Assembly: GCA_913030605.1 (NCBI GenBank)
Contig: CAJWEZ010000010.1
Span: 1 to 64,000 of the forward strand
Source of the DNA: an uncultured Spirochaeta sp.
GTDB lineage: Bacteria; Spirochaetota; Spirochaetia; DSM-27196; Alkalispirochaetaceae
DNA: 64,000 nt
Direction of reading: 5' to 3'
The position numbers and the translations under genes are program-made. Below are positions 51,498 through 60,744 of this stretch, in pieces; position 1 is the stretch's first letter, and each line of letters opens with the position of its first letter. The notes under the pieces were generated by a model. That model worked only from the letters and a program-made list of their open reading frames with translations, was not told where the DNA came from and did not search any database.

Positions 51498-52676
51498 TCA
51501 GCGAAACGTCAGAAACCCCTCCAGCGAGTGCATGTTTTCATACAGATAGCGAATGAACCGCCCGTAGGTTCCCGCTTCGCGCGCACGAATGCGTACCTCA
51601 CGCACCGCCTGCGTCCCGTAGTAGTAGGATGCGTTAAACGGCCCCCTGTAGACGTGTTTCGCCTGGGTGATCCGTCCGTCGACGTAGGGGGCCAACGCAA
51701 ACCCGGTGTCGTCGATGTAGGCGACCACGTCCGCCTCGGCGTGACCGAGCTGCATGAGGCGCCATGACGCGGTCGTGGCGACCGCGATCCGCAAACGACG
51801 AAGTGCGATCTGAATCACATCGTCGTCGTCCTCGACCCAGTCGATCAGTTCGGTGGCCTGGTCGCCGATGCCTTCCTGGATGATGCCCGGGACACCGTTG
51901 AGCGTGCACAGGAGCACGTCGGCGGTCGACGTTTCCCGCTTGTAGCTGTCGAGCGTATAGAGCAGTTGCGTGGCGTGGCCGGGAAAGTTCTCATGGGTCA
52001 CCAGGTGCTTCATCGCGGCCCGCGTGATCCCGAGATCCGTGTTGACCTCCATGACACCCTCTGCAAAGTTGCAGCGCCCCGCCGCAGCGGTTCCTGGTTT
52101 GAGCACGAGATCCATGCGGTAGTCGCCCAGGTCGAACACGACGTCGGAGGTCCGGCGGATCGCCTCCTCCTGCAGTTCCTCGTACACGGTGTGCAGCTGT
52201 TCGACGGGGATGAACCGCTCTCGTTCCCACCGTCGCACCCGCTCCTTCAGACTCCCCTGCCCGATTCCGAGACGCGCGAGCGCCTGATCGATCTCATCGC
52301 GGAGTCCGGCGATCACCTCGTCGTCGGCGGGTTTCGCCGGGACGCCGACGAGGTTCTCGAGGCGGTCGGCAAAACTCGTCTCCTCGCCGCGAAACACGGC
52401 GATCGCGGTCCGGAGCGACCGCAGCAGTCCCTCCAGAAACATGCGTCGCGCCCCGGCGGGGTACCGACTCACCACCGAGTCCATCTCGTCCAGCTCCTCG
52501 AGCGCGGCCTCCCACGACGCGTACCGGCGGGGCTCGATCAGCCCGTCTCCCAGATAGATCGGGACGAGGCCCTCGCTGTCGAGGGCACCGCTTCCCTTCT
52601 GAAGCGACCGTTCGTAGCGATCGATCCCGATCGCGATCGCGGTTACGTCATATCCGACCGCTGCATCATCAATCAT
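51498..52676 (-). CDS. Short DUF885 family protein (putative metallopeptidase), paralogue 1
   Basis: This 392-residue cytoplasmic protein carries the HExxPGH active-site motif of DUF885 (VTHENFPGHATQ, His228/Glu229/His234). A downstream Glu sits in PGIIQEGIGDQATELIDW. It is shorter than standard DUF885 proteins (about 550-600). It is a clear paralogue of the next gene upstream (same ends of domains and the same LNGVPG/LNGIPG-xIQEGIGDQ block). The ATG at 52676 overlaps that gene's stop by 8 bases. It is the last gene of the long operon. A peptidase role is inferred from motif and context. Confidence 0.83.
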   Translation of the reverse strand: MIDDAAVGYDVTAIAIGIDRYERSLQKGSGALDSEGLVPIYLGDGLIEPRRYASWEAALEELDEMDSVVSRYPAGARRMFLEGLLRSLRTAIAVFRGEETSFADRLENLVGVPAKPADDEVIAGLRDEIDQALARLGIGQGSLKERVRRWERERFIPVEQLHTVYEELQEEAIRRTSDVVFDLGDYRMDLVLKPGTAAAGRCNFAEGVMEVNTDLGITRAAMKHLVTHENFPGHATQLLYTLDSYKRETSTADVLLCTLNGVPGIIQEGIGDQATELIDWVEDDDDVIQIALRRLRIAVATTASWRLMQLGHAEADVVAYIDDTGFALAPYVDGRITQAKHVYRGPFNASYYYGTQAVREVRIRAREAGTYGRFIRYLYENMHSLEGFLTFR

Positions 52677-53883
52677 CGCTGTCCCCGTAGCTGCGGTACG
52701 GCACGTTGGTGGTGGCGCACAGGCTTTCCGGCGAGTGGGCCTCCCCGTACAGCGCCCGGACAAACCGGTTCCACCGGGCCGCATCGCCGGCGACGGTGCG
52801 CCGAACCCGCCGAACCGCTTCGTTACCGTAAAAGTACGACGCGATAAAGGGAGCCCGGTAGGGATGCCTGGCCATGCCGATACGGCCATCGATCCGCGCC
52901 GGCTGCAGGGCTCCGGTGTCCTTCAGATAGGTGCGAACCTCGTCCTCACCGCGCCCCTCTGCGTTCAGCATCCAGGTTGCCTGCGTCGCTACGGCGCTCT
53001 GATACCGTCGGAGCGTCGCATGAACGTCGTCGTGGACGTCCTCGATCCAGTCGATCAGTTCGACACCCTGGTCGCCGATGCCCTCCTGGATGACGCCGGG
53101 GATCCCGTTGAGGCTGCAGAGCAGCACCTCAGCCGGCGCCTCACCGCGCTCGTACGCCGCAACCGTGAAGATGTTCTGAGTCGAATGCCCCGGGAAACAC
53201 TCGTGGGCAACGAGGTGTTTCAGCGCCGCGCGGGTGAAGCGGTTTTCGACGTTGAGGTCCATTTTGCGTTCGCTGAAGTTGCAGCGTGCCGTGTAGTGCG
53301 TGTTCCGCACCGGATTGAGGTCCATCCAGTAGTCGCCGGTTGGAACGATCCGTTCGTCCGTTCGTTTTTTTGCCTCGGTCATCAGCTCGTGGTACACGCC
53401 GGGAATCTCGTCCGGGTCGAGTGTCCCGGTCTGTTCCCACGCCACCACCCGTTCGCGGACGGTTCCTCCGACAACACCGGCGGCGTCGAGTTTGGTGTGC
53501 AGCTCGTCGGCGAGGCGGTCGAGAAAATCGCCGGAGATCCGCTCTGCCGGAATCCCCACCAGCGTGGTGAGCTTGTCCGGGAACGACATGGTCGCCCCCT
53601 GAAAGAGCGCCGTGGCCGCCGAGAGCGACGCCGTCAGCTTTTGGAGAAACATCTTTCGGGGAGTATCATCAAGCGCCGCCACGCGGGCGGCCAAGCCGGA
53701 GATGTCCGATTCGATCCCGGCCCAGCCCGTGTAGATTCGTTCGTCGACCAGGGACTGACCAAGATACAGGGGAATGAGCCCCTCACCATCGAGAATGCCG
53801 TTCTCGCCGTTGGTCTCGCGCTCGAAGCGGTCGATTCCCGCGGCGATCTGGGTTGCCTCAAGACCGATGTCGATGTCGTTCAC
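52669..53883 (-). CDS. Short DUF885 family protein (putative metallopeptidase), paralogue 2
   Basis: This 404-residue protein has HECFPGHSTQ as its active-site motif and IQEGIGDQGVELIDWIED downstream; it aligns along its length with the neighbouring 51498-52676 protein. No signal peptide is seen, so it should be cytoplasmic. A GTG start overlaps the stop of the third DUF885 gene (GTGA). The tandem arrangement suggests duplication followed by specialisation of peptide-cleaving activity. Confidence 0.83.
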   Translation of the reverse strand: MNDIDIGLEATQIAAGIDRFERETNGENGILDGEGLIPLYLGQSLVDERIYTGWAGIESDISGLAARVAALDDTPRKMFLQKLTASLSAATALFQGATMSFPDKLTTLVGIPAERISGDFLDRLADELHTKLDAAGVVGGTVRERVVAWEQTGTLDPDEIPGVYHELMTEAKKRTDERIVPTGDYWMDLNPVRNTHYTARCNFSERKMDLNVENRFTRAALKHLVAHECFPGHSTQNIFTVAAYERGEAPAEVLLCSLNGIPGVIQEGIGDQGVELIDWIEDVHDDVHATLRRYQSAVATQATWMLNAEGRGEDEVRTYLKDTGALQPARIDGRIGMARHPYRAPFIASYFYGNEAVRRVRRTVAGDAARWNRFVRALYGEAHSPESLCATTNVPYRSYGDSDD

Positions 53884-55568
53884 GGTGTGCCTGCCTTTCG
53901 TTCCGGGTGTGTCGTGACGGTCGATGTCGCCGTCATCTCTCGGGCGATCCGGTCCACCGGGATGCTCCCGTATGACAGAAGCTCGTCGTGAAACTCCCGA
54001 TCGGATCGGTCACCGCACGCTGTTCGGAGCCGTTCTATCGCCTCGATTCCATAGAGATACATGATCGCCCCTCCCGGGAAGAGGCTGTTCTTCACCGCCT
54101 CGGCCCGCGCCGCGGCGGCTCCCATGCCGGCGCGGTCGCGGTAGAACGCCTCTGCCTCTTCCAGTGAGAACTGCCCGAAGTGGAGCCGCACGTCCACGAC
54201 CGCCCGCGCCGCCATTCGACGACGCGAGGCGATCTCGGCGTACGCCTCGATCGGCGTCAGAAACCCCGCGCCGGCGCCCAGTTCCGTGGCGTAGCACGCC
54301 CACCCTTCCACCAGGGTACCGGCGCACAGCATGAGGAGCCGCGCCGGGCCGTCGGTGGCGGCGACCTGGGCGATACGGGATCGGGCGCGCACAGCGTTCC
54401 AGTTCTGCATGTGGTGACCCAGTCCCCCGTGGTGCAACACGTGATTGGTCTTGATCACGAACGTATTGTTGGCTTTGAGTCGAGCGAGGCGTTCCTCCGC
54501 CGGGAGGTCGGGGTCCACCGGGATAACGTGGTACGGATACACCGCCGGCTGGTTCCAGCGCGGAGGACACCGGTAGAAAAGGAAATACAGGTGCGGCTGG
54601 ACATCCAGCCACCAGCGCGGGAGCGGCTGGTACCGGACCGGCGCGTCGCGCCAGGTTAGCAGGTCGTGGGACACCGCCATCTCGCGCGACGCCTCCCACA
54701 GCGAGCGATAGGTGGAGAGGTACTCGTCCTCCGCAGGGTGCGTGTCCTGCAACGACGCCAGAGCGGCGTCGACGGAGGAAAACCCGAGCTCCCTCGCGCC
54801 CTCCGCCAGCTGCCGGTCGCACTCACGAATCACCTCCTCTGCGTGGTCGGCAAAGGCGCCGGGGTCGGCCTCGGACTGGTGGCTCCAGCGCATGATGTTC
54901 CGAAACGCGGCCTCCCCCACCGACACCGCCCCGCCCGGCCGCGTCAGCAGTTCGGTCCGCAGGAACTCCTGGAACCGCTCGAACGCGTCGATCGCCGCGG
55001 CCACGGGAGCGTCATCCACGGCGAGCCCCTCGTCCTCCCGGAGAATCGGGATGCCGTTCCGAAGAAAGTTGAGCGCTCCGGTACATTCGCCGATCGCCCG
55101 CTCGGTCCACGCCGGCGGTGCCACGGCAAGGTTCTCGCGCGCCGACGCAAGAAACGCCGGGATCGCCTCGAGACGAGCGGTCAGGTCGATCGCCCGCTCC
55201 CCGATCGGGCGAAAATCGGAGACGAAGAGCGATACGAGGGCGAACGCGGCCTCTCCCGTGTACGTCGTCGGGTTGTACCCGAAAAAGTGGCCGGACCGCC
55301 GCTCCCAGAGCTGGGTCTTCAGAAACCCGCGGGCGAGGTCGTAGTCGATGCGTTGAAATCGATCCAGGGGCCCGGGATCGATCGCGTCGAGGCGCCGAAG
55401 CAGCGCCTCGATCTCCGCGATCGTCTCCGTGAGGCTCCCGGCGTCCAGCGCCGGAAGTCGCGAGTTGTACTCCGCCAGCCCGGCGAAGGTCGCATCCACC
55501 GGGCGCCGGGAAAAGAGATGAACGAAGAAGTCGTCCATGAACGTGTCGAATTCCGCGGTGTGATTCAT
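53880..55568 (-). CDS. Full-length DUF885 family protein with altered HE motif
   Basis: This 562-residue protein has the standard DUF885 length. The usual HExxPGHH motif reads HHGGLGHH here (residues 379-386), replacing the Glu that would be the general base. The second motif VEGWACYATELG, with the presumed metal Glu, is intact. It may be inactive, may belong to a subfamily using a different base, or may bind rather than cut its substrate. The ATG at 55568 overlaps the upstream oxidoreductase stop (ATGA); the 250-residue upstream extension of the frame is a shadow of that gene. Confidence 0.83.
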   Translation of the reverse strand: MNHTAEFDTFMDDFFVHLFSRRPVDATFAGLAEYNSRLPALDAGSLTETIAEIEALLRRLDAIDPGPLDRFQRIDYDLARGFLKTQLWERRSGHFFGYNPTTYTGEAAFALVSLFVSDFRPIGERAIDLTARLEAIPAFLASARENLAVAPPAWTERAIGECTGALNFLRNGIPILREDEGLAVDDAPVAAAIDAFERFQEFLRTELLTRPGGAVSVGEAAFRNIMRWSHQSEADPGAFADHAEEVIRECDRQLAEGARELGFSSVDAALASLQDTHPAEDEYLSTYRSLWEASREMAVSHDLLTWRDAPVRYQPLPRWWLDVQPHLYFLFYRCPPRWNQPAVYPYHVIPVDPDLPAEERLARLKANNTFVIKTNHVLHHGGLGHHMQNWNAVRARSRIAQVAATDGPARLLMLCAGTLVEGWACYATELGAGAGFLTPIEAYAEIASRRRMAARAVVDVRLHFGQFSLEEAEAFYRDRAGMGAAAARAEAVKNSLFPGGAIMYLYGIEAIERLRTACGDRSDREFHDELLSYGSIPVDRIAREMTATSTVTTHPERKAGTP

Positions 55569-56587
55569 GTGTTCTCCTGTTGTACTGCCACCGGTGTCCC
55601 GGCGCCGGCGGCCGATTCCCGAAGGGCCGCGATCGCCCGCAGAGTGGCGGCGGCGTCGCCGGCGGTGTAACGCGGCGCCGTCCCCGCGCGGACGCAGTCG
55701 GCAAAGTGGGACACCATCAGCTGATACTCGTCGACGCCGCCAAACCGCAGTCGATCGACCTCGCTCCGGCCTGCGAAATGGACGATCTCCGTCGGCGCCG
55801 TCCCCGGGAGGAAGGTGTCCGCCACGGTGAGGTGGCCCTCGGTACCCCCGACCACGCAGTACTCCCGTCGCTCGTCCAGCAGCGAGCTGGTGAGGTGCGC
55901 GACGCGGCCACCGGGAAACTCGAGATACCCGTGCAGGCGCCCGTCCACACCGGTCGGCGTCTCCACGGTCACGGCGCTGGCGTGGGTCGGTTCCGCGCCA
56001 AAAACGGTGCGGGCGAAGTTGACGCAGTAGCAGCCCACGTCCATGAGGGAACCGCCACCGAGGTCGGGTGAGAGCCGGATATTCTTGGGGTTCTTCACCC
56101 GGAACGTGAACGTGGCGTCTATCGTTGCCGCCTCCCCGATAGCACCGCCGGCGACGTGCCGGATCAGCGCCTCGATCCGCGGGTGAAAGCGGTACATAAA
56201 CGCTTCCATGAGCACCACGCCGGCGCGGTCCGCGGCGGCCTGCATCTCGATGCACTCCGCCGCGTTCAGCGCGAGGGGTTTTTCGCACAGGACGTGTTTT
56301 CCCGCCTCCGCTGCGCGGATCGCCCACTCACGGTGGAGGGCGTTCGGGAGCGGCACGTACACGGCGTCGATCTCGTCGTCGGCGAGGAGCGCGTCGTAGG
56401 ACCCGTGGGCCCCGGCGACGCCGTGGTCTTCGGCAAAGCGCCGTGCCCGCTCCCCGTCCCGGGAGGCGACCGCTGCGATCTCGCACCCGTCGGTCGCGCG
56501 AATCGCCGGCATCACCGCCGCCGCGGCGATGTTTGCGGTGCCCATGACGCCCCAGCGGACCGGACGCCCGTCGGCGAGCGCGCTCAC
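55565..56587 (-). CDS. Gfo/Idh/MocA family oxidoreductase 1
   Basis: This 340-residue NAD(P)-dependent oxidoreductase has an N-terminal Rossmann domain (WGVMGTANIAAAAVMPAI) and the family signature GKHVLCEKPLALNAAE with the catalytic Lys. The C-terminal beta-sheet domain has the DVGCYCVNFARTVFG motif. Family members oxidise sugars, inositols or related hydroxyls; the substrate is not evident. A GTG at 56587 overlaps the upstream stop (GTGA) and has GGAG just before it, which I prefer to the GTG at 56608. It is coupled to the DUF885 gene downstream. Confidence 0.9.
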   Translation of the reverse strand: MSALADGRPVRWGVMGTANIAAAAVMPAIRATDGCEIAAVASRDGERARRFAEDHGVAGAHGSYDALLADDEIDAVYVPLPNALHREWAIRAAEAGKHVLCEKPLALNAAECIEMQAAADRAGVVLMEAFMYRFHPRIEALIRHVAGGAIGEAATIDATFTFRVKNPKNIRLSPDLGGGSLMDVGCYCVNFARTVFGAEPTHASAVTVETPTGVDGRLHGYLEFPGGRVAHLTSSLLDERREYCVVGGTEGHLTVADTFLPGTAPTEIVHFAGRSEVDRLRFGGVDEYQLMVSHFADCVRAGTAPRYTAGDAAATLRAIAALRESAAGAGTPVAVQQENT

Positions 56588-57753
56588 AGCTCCGTGTCCG
56601 ATACCCACCGCTTTTCGTAGTGGGACCTGGCCGCCATGTTGATCACTTTCTGGACCCGGGCGCTTTGCAGGAAGTTCCCCTGGTTCTCGTCACCGCCGGA
56701 GACGATCTCCTGCATGAAGTTGTGAACCAGCCCCGCGTAGAACACCTGGTCCCACGACTGCCCGACCTGGTATCCCGGCGGGAAGAAGGCATCCGGGATC
56801 TCCATGTCCACGTACTCCACCGCGTCCTTTGTGGCGCCCTTGAGCGTCTGAATGACACCGAACTCTTCGACCAGGCGCACCTGAAGGCCGCCCTTGGAAC
56901 CGAAAATCCGCGCCTCGATACCCGGGTAGTTGCCGACGGTGACGATGCTGGACTGGAGCGAGAACATCGTGCCGTTCTTGCCCTCCCCGATGAAGATGTC
57001 GGCGTCGTCGACGTTAATGCGTGACAGCTCCGAGTCGAGGTTGGTGAGCCTGCGCTCCTTCACCATGTTCATCATGATTCCGGTCACGCGCTCCAGGTCC
57101 GCGCCGATCAGTTCGAGGCCGATATCGATCGTCGGCGCGCCGTACCCCTCCAGCGAGAAGATGCCGATGCCCTCCGGCGAGAGGTCGGTGTGAAAGCTGG
57201 GCGGCGGATCCGGATACTCCCGGTGGACGCGCTTGTCCATCGGGTACTGCGGGTCGAGCCACTGGGAGTTCTGCTCGTATCCGTTGTACACGAAAGGGTC
57301 CCCGATGAACCCGTCGCGAACGAGACTCATCATGTACTGCACCGCCGGCGCGTACCGGAACGTGAGTCCCACCTTGGTCTTCAGATTCTTTGAGTCCGCG
57401 AGTTCCTGGGCGCGAATGACGTCCTTGTAGTCGTGACAGACCGGCTTCTCGACGAGCACGTGCTTCCCTTCCTCGAGGGCCCGGAAGGTGAGAATCTCGT
57501 GGGTGTTGTCGTGCTGGTCTCCGGCACGGGTAACCACGTCGATTACGTCGATGTCGCTGCGGGACATGATCTTCTCGTAGTCCGTGTAGGCATCGGGAAT
57601 GCCGAACTCGCGGGCGGCGTCGGTGGCGAGGTCCTCGTGGAGGTCGGCGATCGCCACCAGATCGCACAGCGGAGAACTCACGTACCCCGGCAGGTGTGCC
57701 CGCCGGCACCACCGGCCCGCTCCGATCACTCCAACGCGCAGTTTGTCGCTCAT
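56584..57753 (-). CDS. Gfo/Idh/MocA family oxidoreductase 2
   Basis: This 389-residue protein has a Rossmann motif (VGVIGAGRWCRRAHLPGY), signature EGKHVLVEKPVCHDYKDV and a DIGLELIGADLERVTGIM helix in the C-terminal domain. It is only distantly similar to the adjacent family member, so the two likely do different steps. AAGGAG lies seven bases before the ATG at 57753. It follows the ThDP-enzyme gene by 25 bases in the same operon, so it may act on the product of that enzyme or on sugar-linked peptides. Confidence 0.9.
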   Translation of the reverse strand: MSDKLRVGVIGAGRWCRRAHLPGYVSSPLCDLVAIADLHEDLATDAAREFGIPDAYTDYEKIMSRSDIDVIDVVTRAGDQHDNTHEILTFRALEEGKHVLVEKPVCHDYKDVIRAQELADSKNLKTKVGLTFRYAPAVQYMMSLVRDGFIGDPFVYNGYEQNSQWLDPQYPMDKRVHREYPDPPPSFHTDLSPEGIGIFSLEGYGAPTIDIGLELIGADLERVTGIMMNMVKERRLTNLDSELSRINVDDADIFIGEGKNGTMFSLQSSIVTVGNYPGIEARIFGSKGGLQVRLVEEFGVIQTLKGATKDAVEYVDMEIPDAFFPPGYQVGQSWDQVFYAGLVHNFMQEIVSGGDENQGNFLQSARVQKVINMAARSHYEKRWVSDTEL

Positions 57754-57778
57754 ATCACTCTCCTTGATGGTCTGTCTG

Positions 57779-59413
57779 CTATTTGTGAGGACGGAGGATC
57801 GTTTCCTCGTACTCCGAAATCTCGATGTGCGCCTCGATGATCGTCGGCTCCTGCGCGGCGAGCGCCTCGCGCAGTGCGCGGCGGTACCCGTCGGCGTCCG
57901 ACACGGATCGCACCGGGACGCCGAACAGGAAGTCGGCGGACCGGTCGCCATCCGGCTCCAGGATCGTCGCGTCACTCACGCTGCCCCGACGTCCCTGTTT
58001 GATACGGATCAGACCGAGCGCGCGATCGCGGAGCACGACAAACACGATCGGCAGGCCCTGTCGTCGGGCGGTCGCCATTTCGCCGGCCATCATCATGAAC
58101 CCGCCGTCTCCGGTTACGCACACCACCGGCCGGTCGGGGCGGGCGATGCCGGCACCGATCGCGGACGGGACACCGAATCCCATGGAGGACCACCCGTTGG
58201 ACATGAGCTGTGCCGCCGGGTCCGGCGTGCGCCACGCCTGACCGATGAGGTGGGTGTGGGCGCCGACGTCGCAGGTCATGATCCCGTTTTCCGGAAGCTC
58301 TTCGCGCAGGATCGAGATCGCCGCAAAGGGACCGAACAGACCGGCGCGGGGCTCGAGGTCCGCAAACATCCGCCGCCGGCGCTCTGCCAGCGCCGCCATG
58401 TCCCACCCTGCCACGGGAAGGTCCTCCGCCAGCAGGAAATCCAGCGCCGGAGCGATGTCACCGACGACATCGATGACGTGCGGGTACGCACGCCGGTCGA
58501 TATCCGCCGGCCGGGGGTCGATGTGGATCAGCGGCACCGTCGGCATCCAGGACTCGTAGTCAAACTCAACGGGGTCGTAGCCCACGCCGATGACCAGATC
58601 CGCCTGGCGGTGGGTTTCGGCGACGCGATCGCTCAGGGCGTGAAACAGAACACCGGCGTACCACGGATGGTCCTCCGGGAGCATTCCCTTCGCCATCGGG
58701 GTCAGCACCACCGGAACCGCCAGACGCCGCGAGAGCTCGTCGATCGTCGCCGCCACGCCGGGGCGGATCGCCGAAAGCCCCACGGCCAGCACCGGGCGAG
58801 AGGCGCCCCGGATCGCGGCAACGGCGCGGGACACCGCATCCGGCGCCGGCGTGTGGGCCGATGCCGGCAGCCCTGCCGCGGCGGCGCCGCCACCAGCGGG
58901 CTGATCACCGATCCCCGAAGGGAGCCCGATGTGAACCGGCCCCGGATACTCCGCCAGCGCCTCCCGGACCGCCGCGTGTACGATTCCGTCCACGTTGGCC
59001 ACGTTGAGCCGGGTGGTCCACTTGGTGATCGGTCGGAAGAGTTCCTGATGATCGATCATCATCTGTTTGGTGCGGCCGAGGGCGCTGTCCGGCGTTTCGC
59101 TGGTGAACGCGATGACCGGGGCGCGATCGAGATACGCGCCGCCGACACCCGTCGCCAGGTTTGTGGCACCGGGGCCGAAGGTTCCATAGCACACGCCGGG
59201 AACGCCGCGCAGCCAGCCGTACACGGCGGCCATAAACCCCGCGCTTGCCTCGTTCGCCACGAGGACGAACTCGATTCCGGCGGCGGCGAACGCCTCCATG
59301 TACGGGAGCCAGTCACCGCTGGGAACGCCGAACACGTGTTCCACACCGTGGACGCGGAGCAGCGCGGCGATACGCTCCGCGACCGTCTGTTTTTCCACCT
59401 CCGGGCGCCTCAC
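57779..59413 (-). CDS. Thiamine-diphosphate-dependent enzyme (acetolactate-synthase-like family)
   Basis: This 544-residue enzyme has three domains. The N-terminal Pyr domain carries the cofactor-activating Glu in VANEASAGFMAAVYGW, followed by GPGATNLATGVGGAYLDRAP. A central domain comes next. The C-terminal PP domain has the ThDP motif VTGDGGFMMMAGEMATARR. Members include acetolactate synthases, benzoylformate and phosphonopyruvate decarboxylases and sulfoacetaldehyde acetyltransferase; which one this is cannot be read. A GTG start overlaps the M18 peptidase stop (GTGA). Its presence in a peptide-uptake operon is unusual. Confidence 0.88.
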   Translation of the reverse strand: MRRPEVEKQTVAERIAALLRVHGVEHVFGVPSGDWLPYMEAFAAAGIEFVLVANEASAGFMAAVYGWLRGVPGVCYGTFGPGATNLATGVGGAYLDRAPVIAFTSETPDSALGRTKQMMIDHQELFRPITKWTTRLNVANVDGIVHAAVREALAEYPGPVHIGLPSGIGDQPAGGGAAAAGLPASAHTPAPDAVSRAVAAIRGASRPVLAVGLSAIRPGVAATIDELSRRLAVPVVLTPMAKGMLPEDHPWYAGVLFHALSDRVAETHRQADLVIGVGYDPVEFDYESWMPTVPLIHIDPRPADIDRRAYPHVIDVVGDIAPALDFLLAEDLPVAGWDMAALAERRRRMFADLEPRAGLFGPFAAISILREELPENGIMTCDVGAHTHLIGQAWRTPDPAAQLMSNGWSSMGFGVPSAIGAGIARPDRPVVCVTGDGGFMMMAGEMATARRQGLPIVFVVLRDRALGLIRIKQGRRGSVSDATILEPDGDRSADFLFGVPVRSVSDADGYRRALREALAAQEPTIIEAHIEISEYEETILRPHK

Positions 59414-60720
59414 GAGAACATCACCGAGAACAGACGCAGCGCGTTAAAATTGTCGTCCACACCGCACATCTCGCGGATTGAATGCATCGCAAGAATCGGT
59501 ATTCCGACGTCCACCGACCGCATCGGAGCCTGCGTGACCGACGCGGTTCCCGCCGCGGACCCGCCGGGGGAGTCGGCCCGGTTTGCGTAGAACTGCCACG
59601 GCACACCGGCATCTTCGCACAGCCCCCTGAAGGTGGCGATGGAGCTGCTGTCCGAGGTGAACTTCTGCGCGCCGCTGAACTTCGCGACCACACCCCCGTT
59701 GATCACCGTTTCCACGTGGGGATCCGATCGGTCGTGGATGTTCGGGTGCAGCGCGTGGGAGACATCGGCGGAGAACATGAACGACCGGTGCAGTGCGCGG
59801 AGGTATTCCTCGCGGCCGCCGCCGGTGGCCAGGGCGATTCGCTCCAGGACCGCCGCCATCATGGGAGAATCCGCCCCCTGCGGCGAGCGGTTTCCCACCT
59901 CCTCGTTGTCCACACAGCACAGCACCCTGGTGGCGCCGACGGCGTTGCCATCGTCGTCGCAGCGCGAGAGAGCGTGTACCCCCGCGTGGAGCAGAGACAG
60001 ATTGTCCAGTCGCGTCGAGGAAATGAACTCACCCGCGGTCCCCACCACGGTGCCGCGTTCGAACTCCGACAGCGACAACTCCACATCCAGGATCTCATCG
60101 GGTGTAACCCCGATCTGCCCGGCAACGAGGTCCAGAACGGTTCCTCCCGCCGCACGGTCCGGTGACACCATCCCGATCATCGGCAGCAGGTCCTTCTGGG
60201 GGTTGAGCGCGATCCCGGAGTTGACCTGCTTGTTGTGGTGGATGCTGAGGTTCGGGATGTAGGCCACGGCGGTGTCAAACGCCACCAGCCGATCCACCGG
60301 GGCGAAGGGGTCCTCACCGCGGAGCGACACCCGCCCCGCCATCGTCAGGGGACGGTCGAGCCAGGTGTTGAAGATCGGCGAGCCGTAGACCTCCGCGTTC
60401 AACGTGAGATATCGATTGCGTGCGGCGATCTCGGGTCGGGGTTTGATCCGAATCGTCGGACTGTCGGTATGGGTCTGAATGACCCGGAACCCCTCGTCGG
60501 CGACATCGGCGGTCCCCACGACAAACGCGATGAAGGCGGAGCCGTTGACCGCCACCAGATAGCGCCCGCCGCGTTCGAGCGTCCACGGTGCCGCCGGATC
60601 GAGACGCTCAAACCCCGCCTTCGACAGGAGCGCCAGTGCGTTCGCGGTGACGTGGAAGGGGCTCGGCGAACGGTGAATGAAATCGATCAGTGATTCGGCA
60701 AACTCGGCCGCGTTGTTCAT
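59410..60720 (-). CDS. M18 family aminopeptidase
   Basis: This 436-residue cytoplasmic di-zinc aminopeptidase has the expected motifs: zinc His in IQTHTDSPTIRIKP, bridging Asp and catalytic Glu in VDNEEVGNRSPQGADS, Asp in MFSADVSHALHPN and His in AMHSIREMCG. M18 enzymes remove N-terminal (often acidic) residues from peptides and form dodecameric shells. AGGAG and GAGAGG lie just before the ATG at 60720. It follows oppF by 24 bases, linking peptide import to cytoplasmic trimming. Confidence 0.93.
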   Translation of the reverse strand: MNNAAEFAESLIDFIHRSPSPFHVTANALALLSKAGFERLDPAAPWTLERGGRYLVAVNGSAFIAFVVGTADVADEGFRVIQTHTDSPTIRIKPRPEIAARNRYLTLNAEVYGSPIFNTWLDRPLTMAGRVSLRGEDPFAPVDRLVAFDTAVAYIPNLSIHHNKQVNSGIALNPQKDLLPMIGMVSPDRAAGGTVLDLVAGQIGVTPDEILDVELSLSEFERGTVVGTAGEFISSTRLDNLSLLHAGVHALSRCDDDGNAVGATRVLCCVDNEEVGNRSPQGADSPMMAAVLERIALATGGGREEYLRALHRSFMFSADVSHALHPNIHDRSDPHVETVINGGVVAKFSGAQKFTSDSSSIATFRGLCEDAGVPWQFYANRADSPGGSAAGTASVTQAPMRSVDVGIPILAMHSIREMCGVDDNFNALRLFSVMFS

Positions 60721-60744
60721 GCCTCTCTCCTTGTGCTGCATTAC

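Noticed and set aside
55569-56327. N-terminal extension of the third DUF885 frame by about 250 residues
   Set aside because: It overlaps the Gfo/Idh/MocA gene in another frame, and the ATG at 55568 with an ATGA overlap gives the normal family length.
57599-59590. A 663-codon plus-strand open frame opposite the ThDP enzyme
   Set aside because: Antisense shadow of a complete ThDP-dependent enzyme gene.
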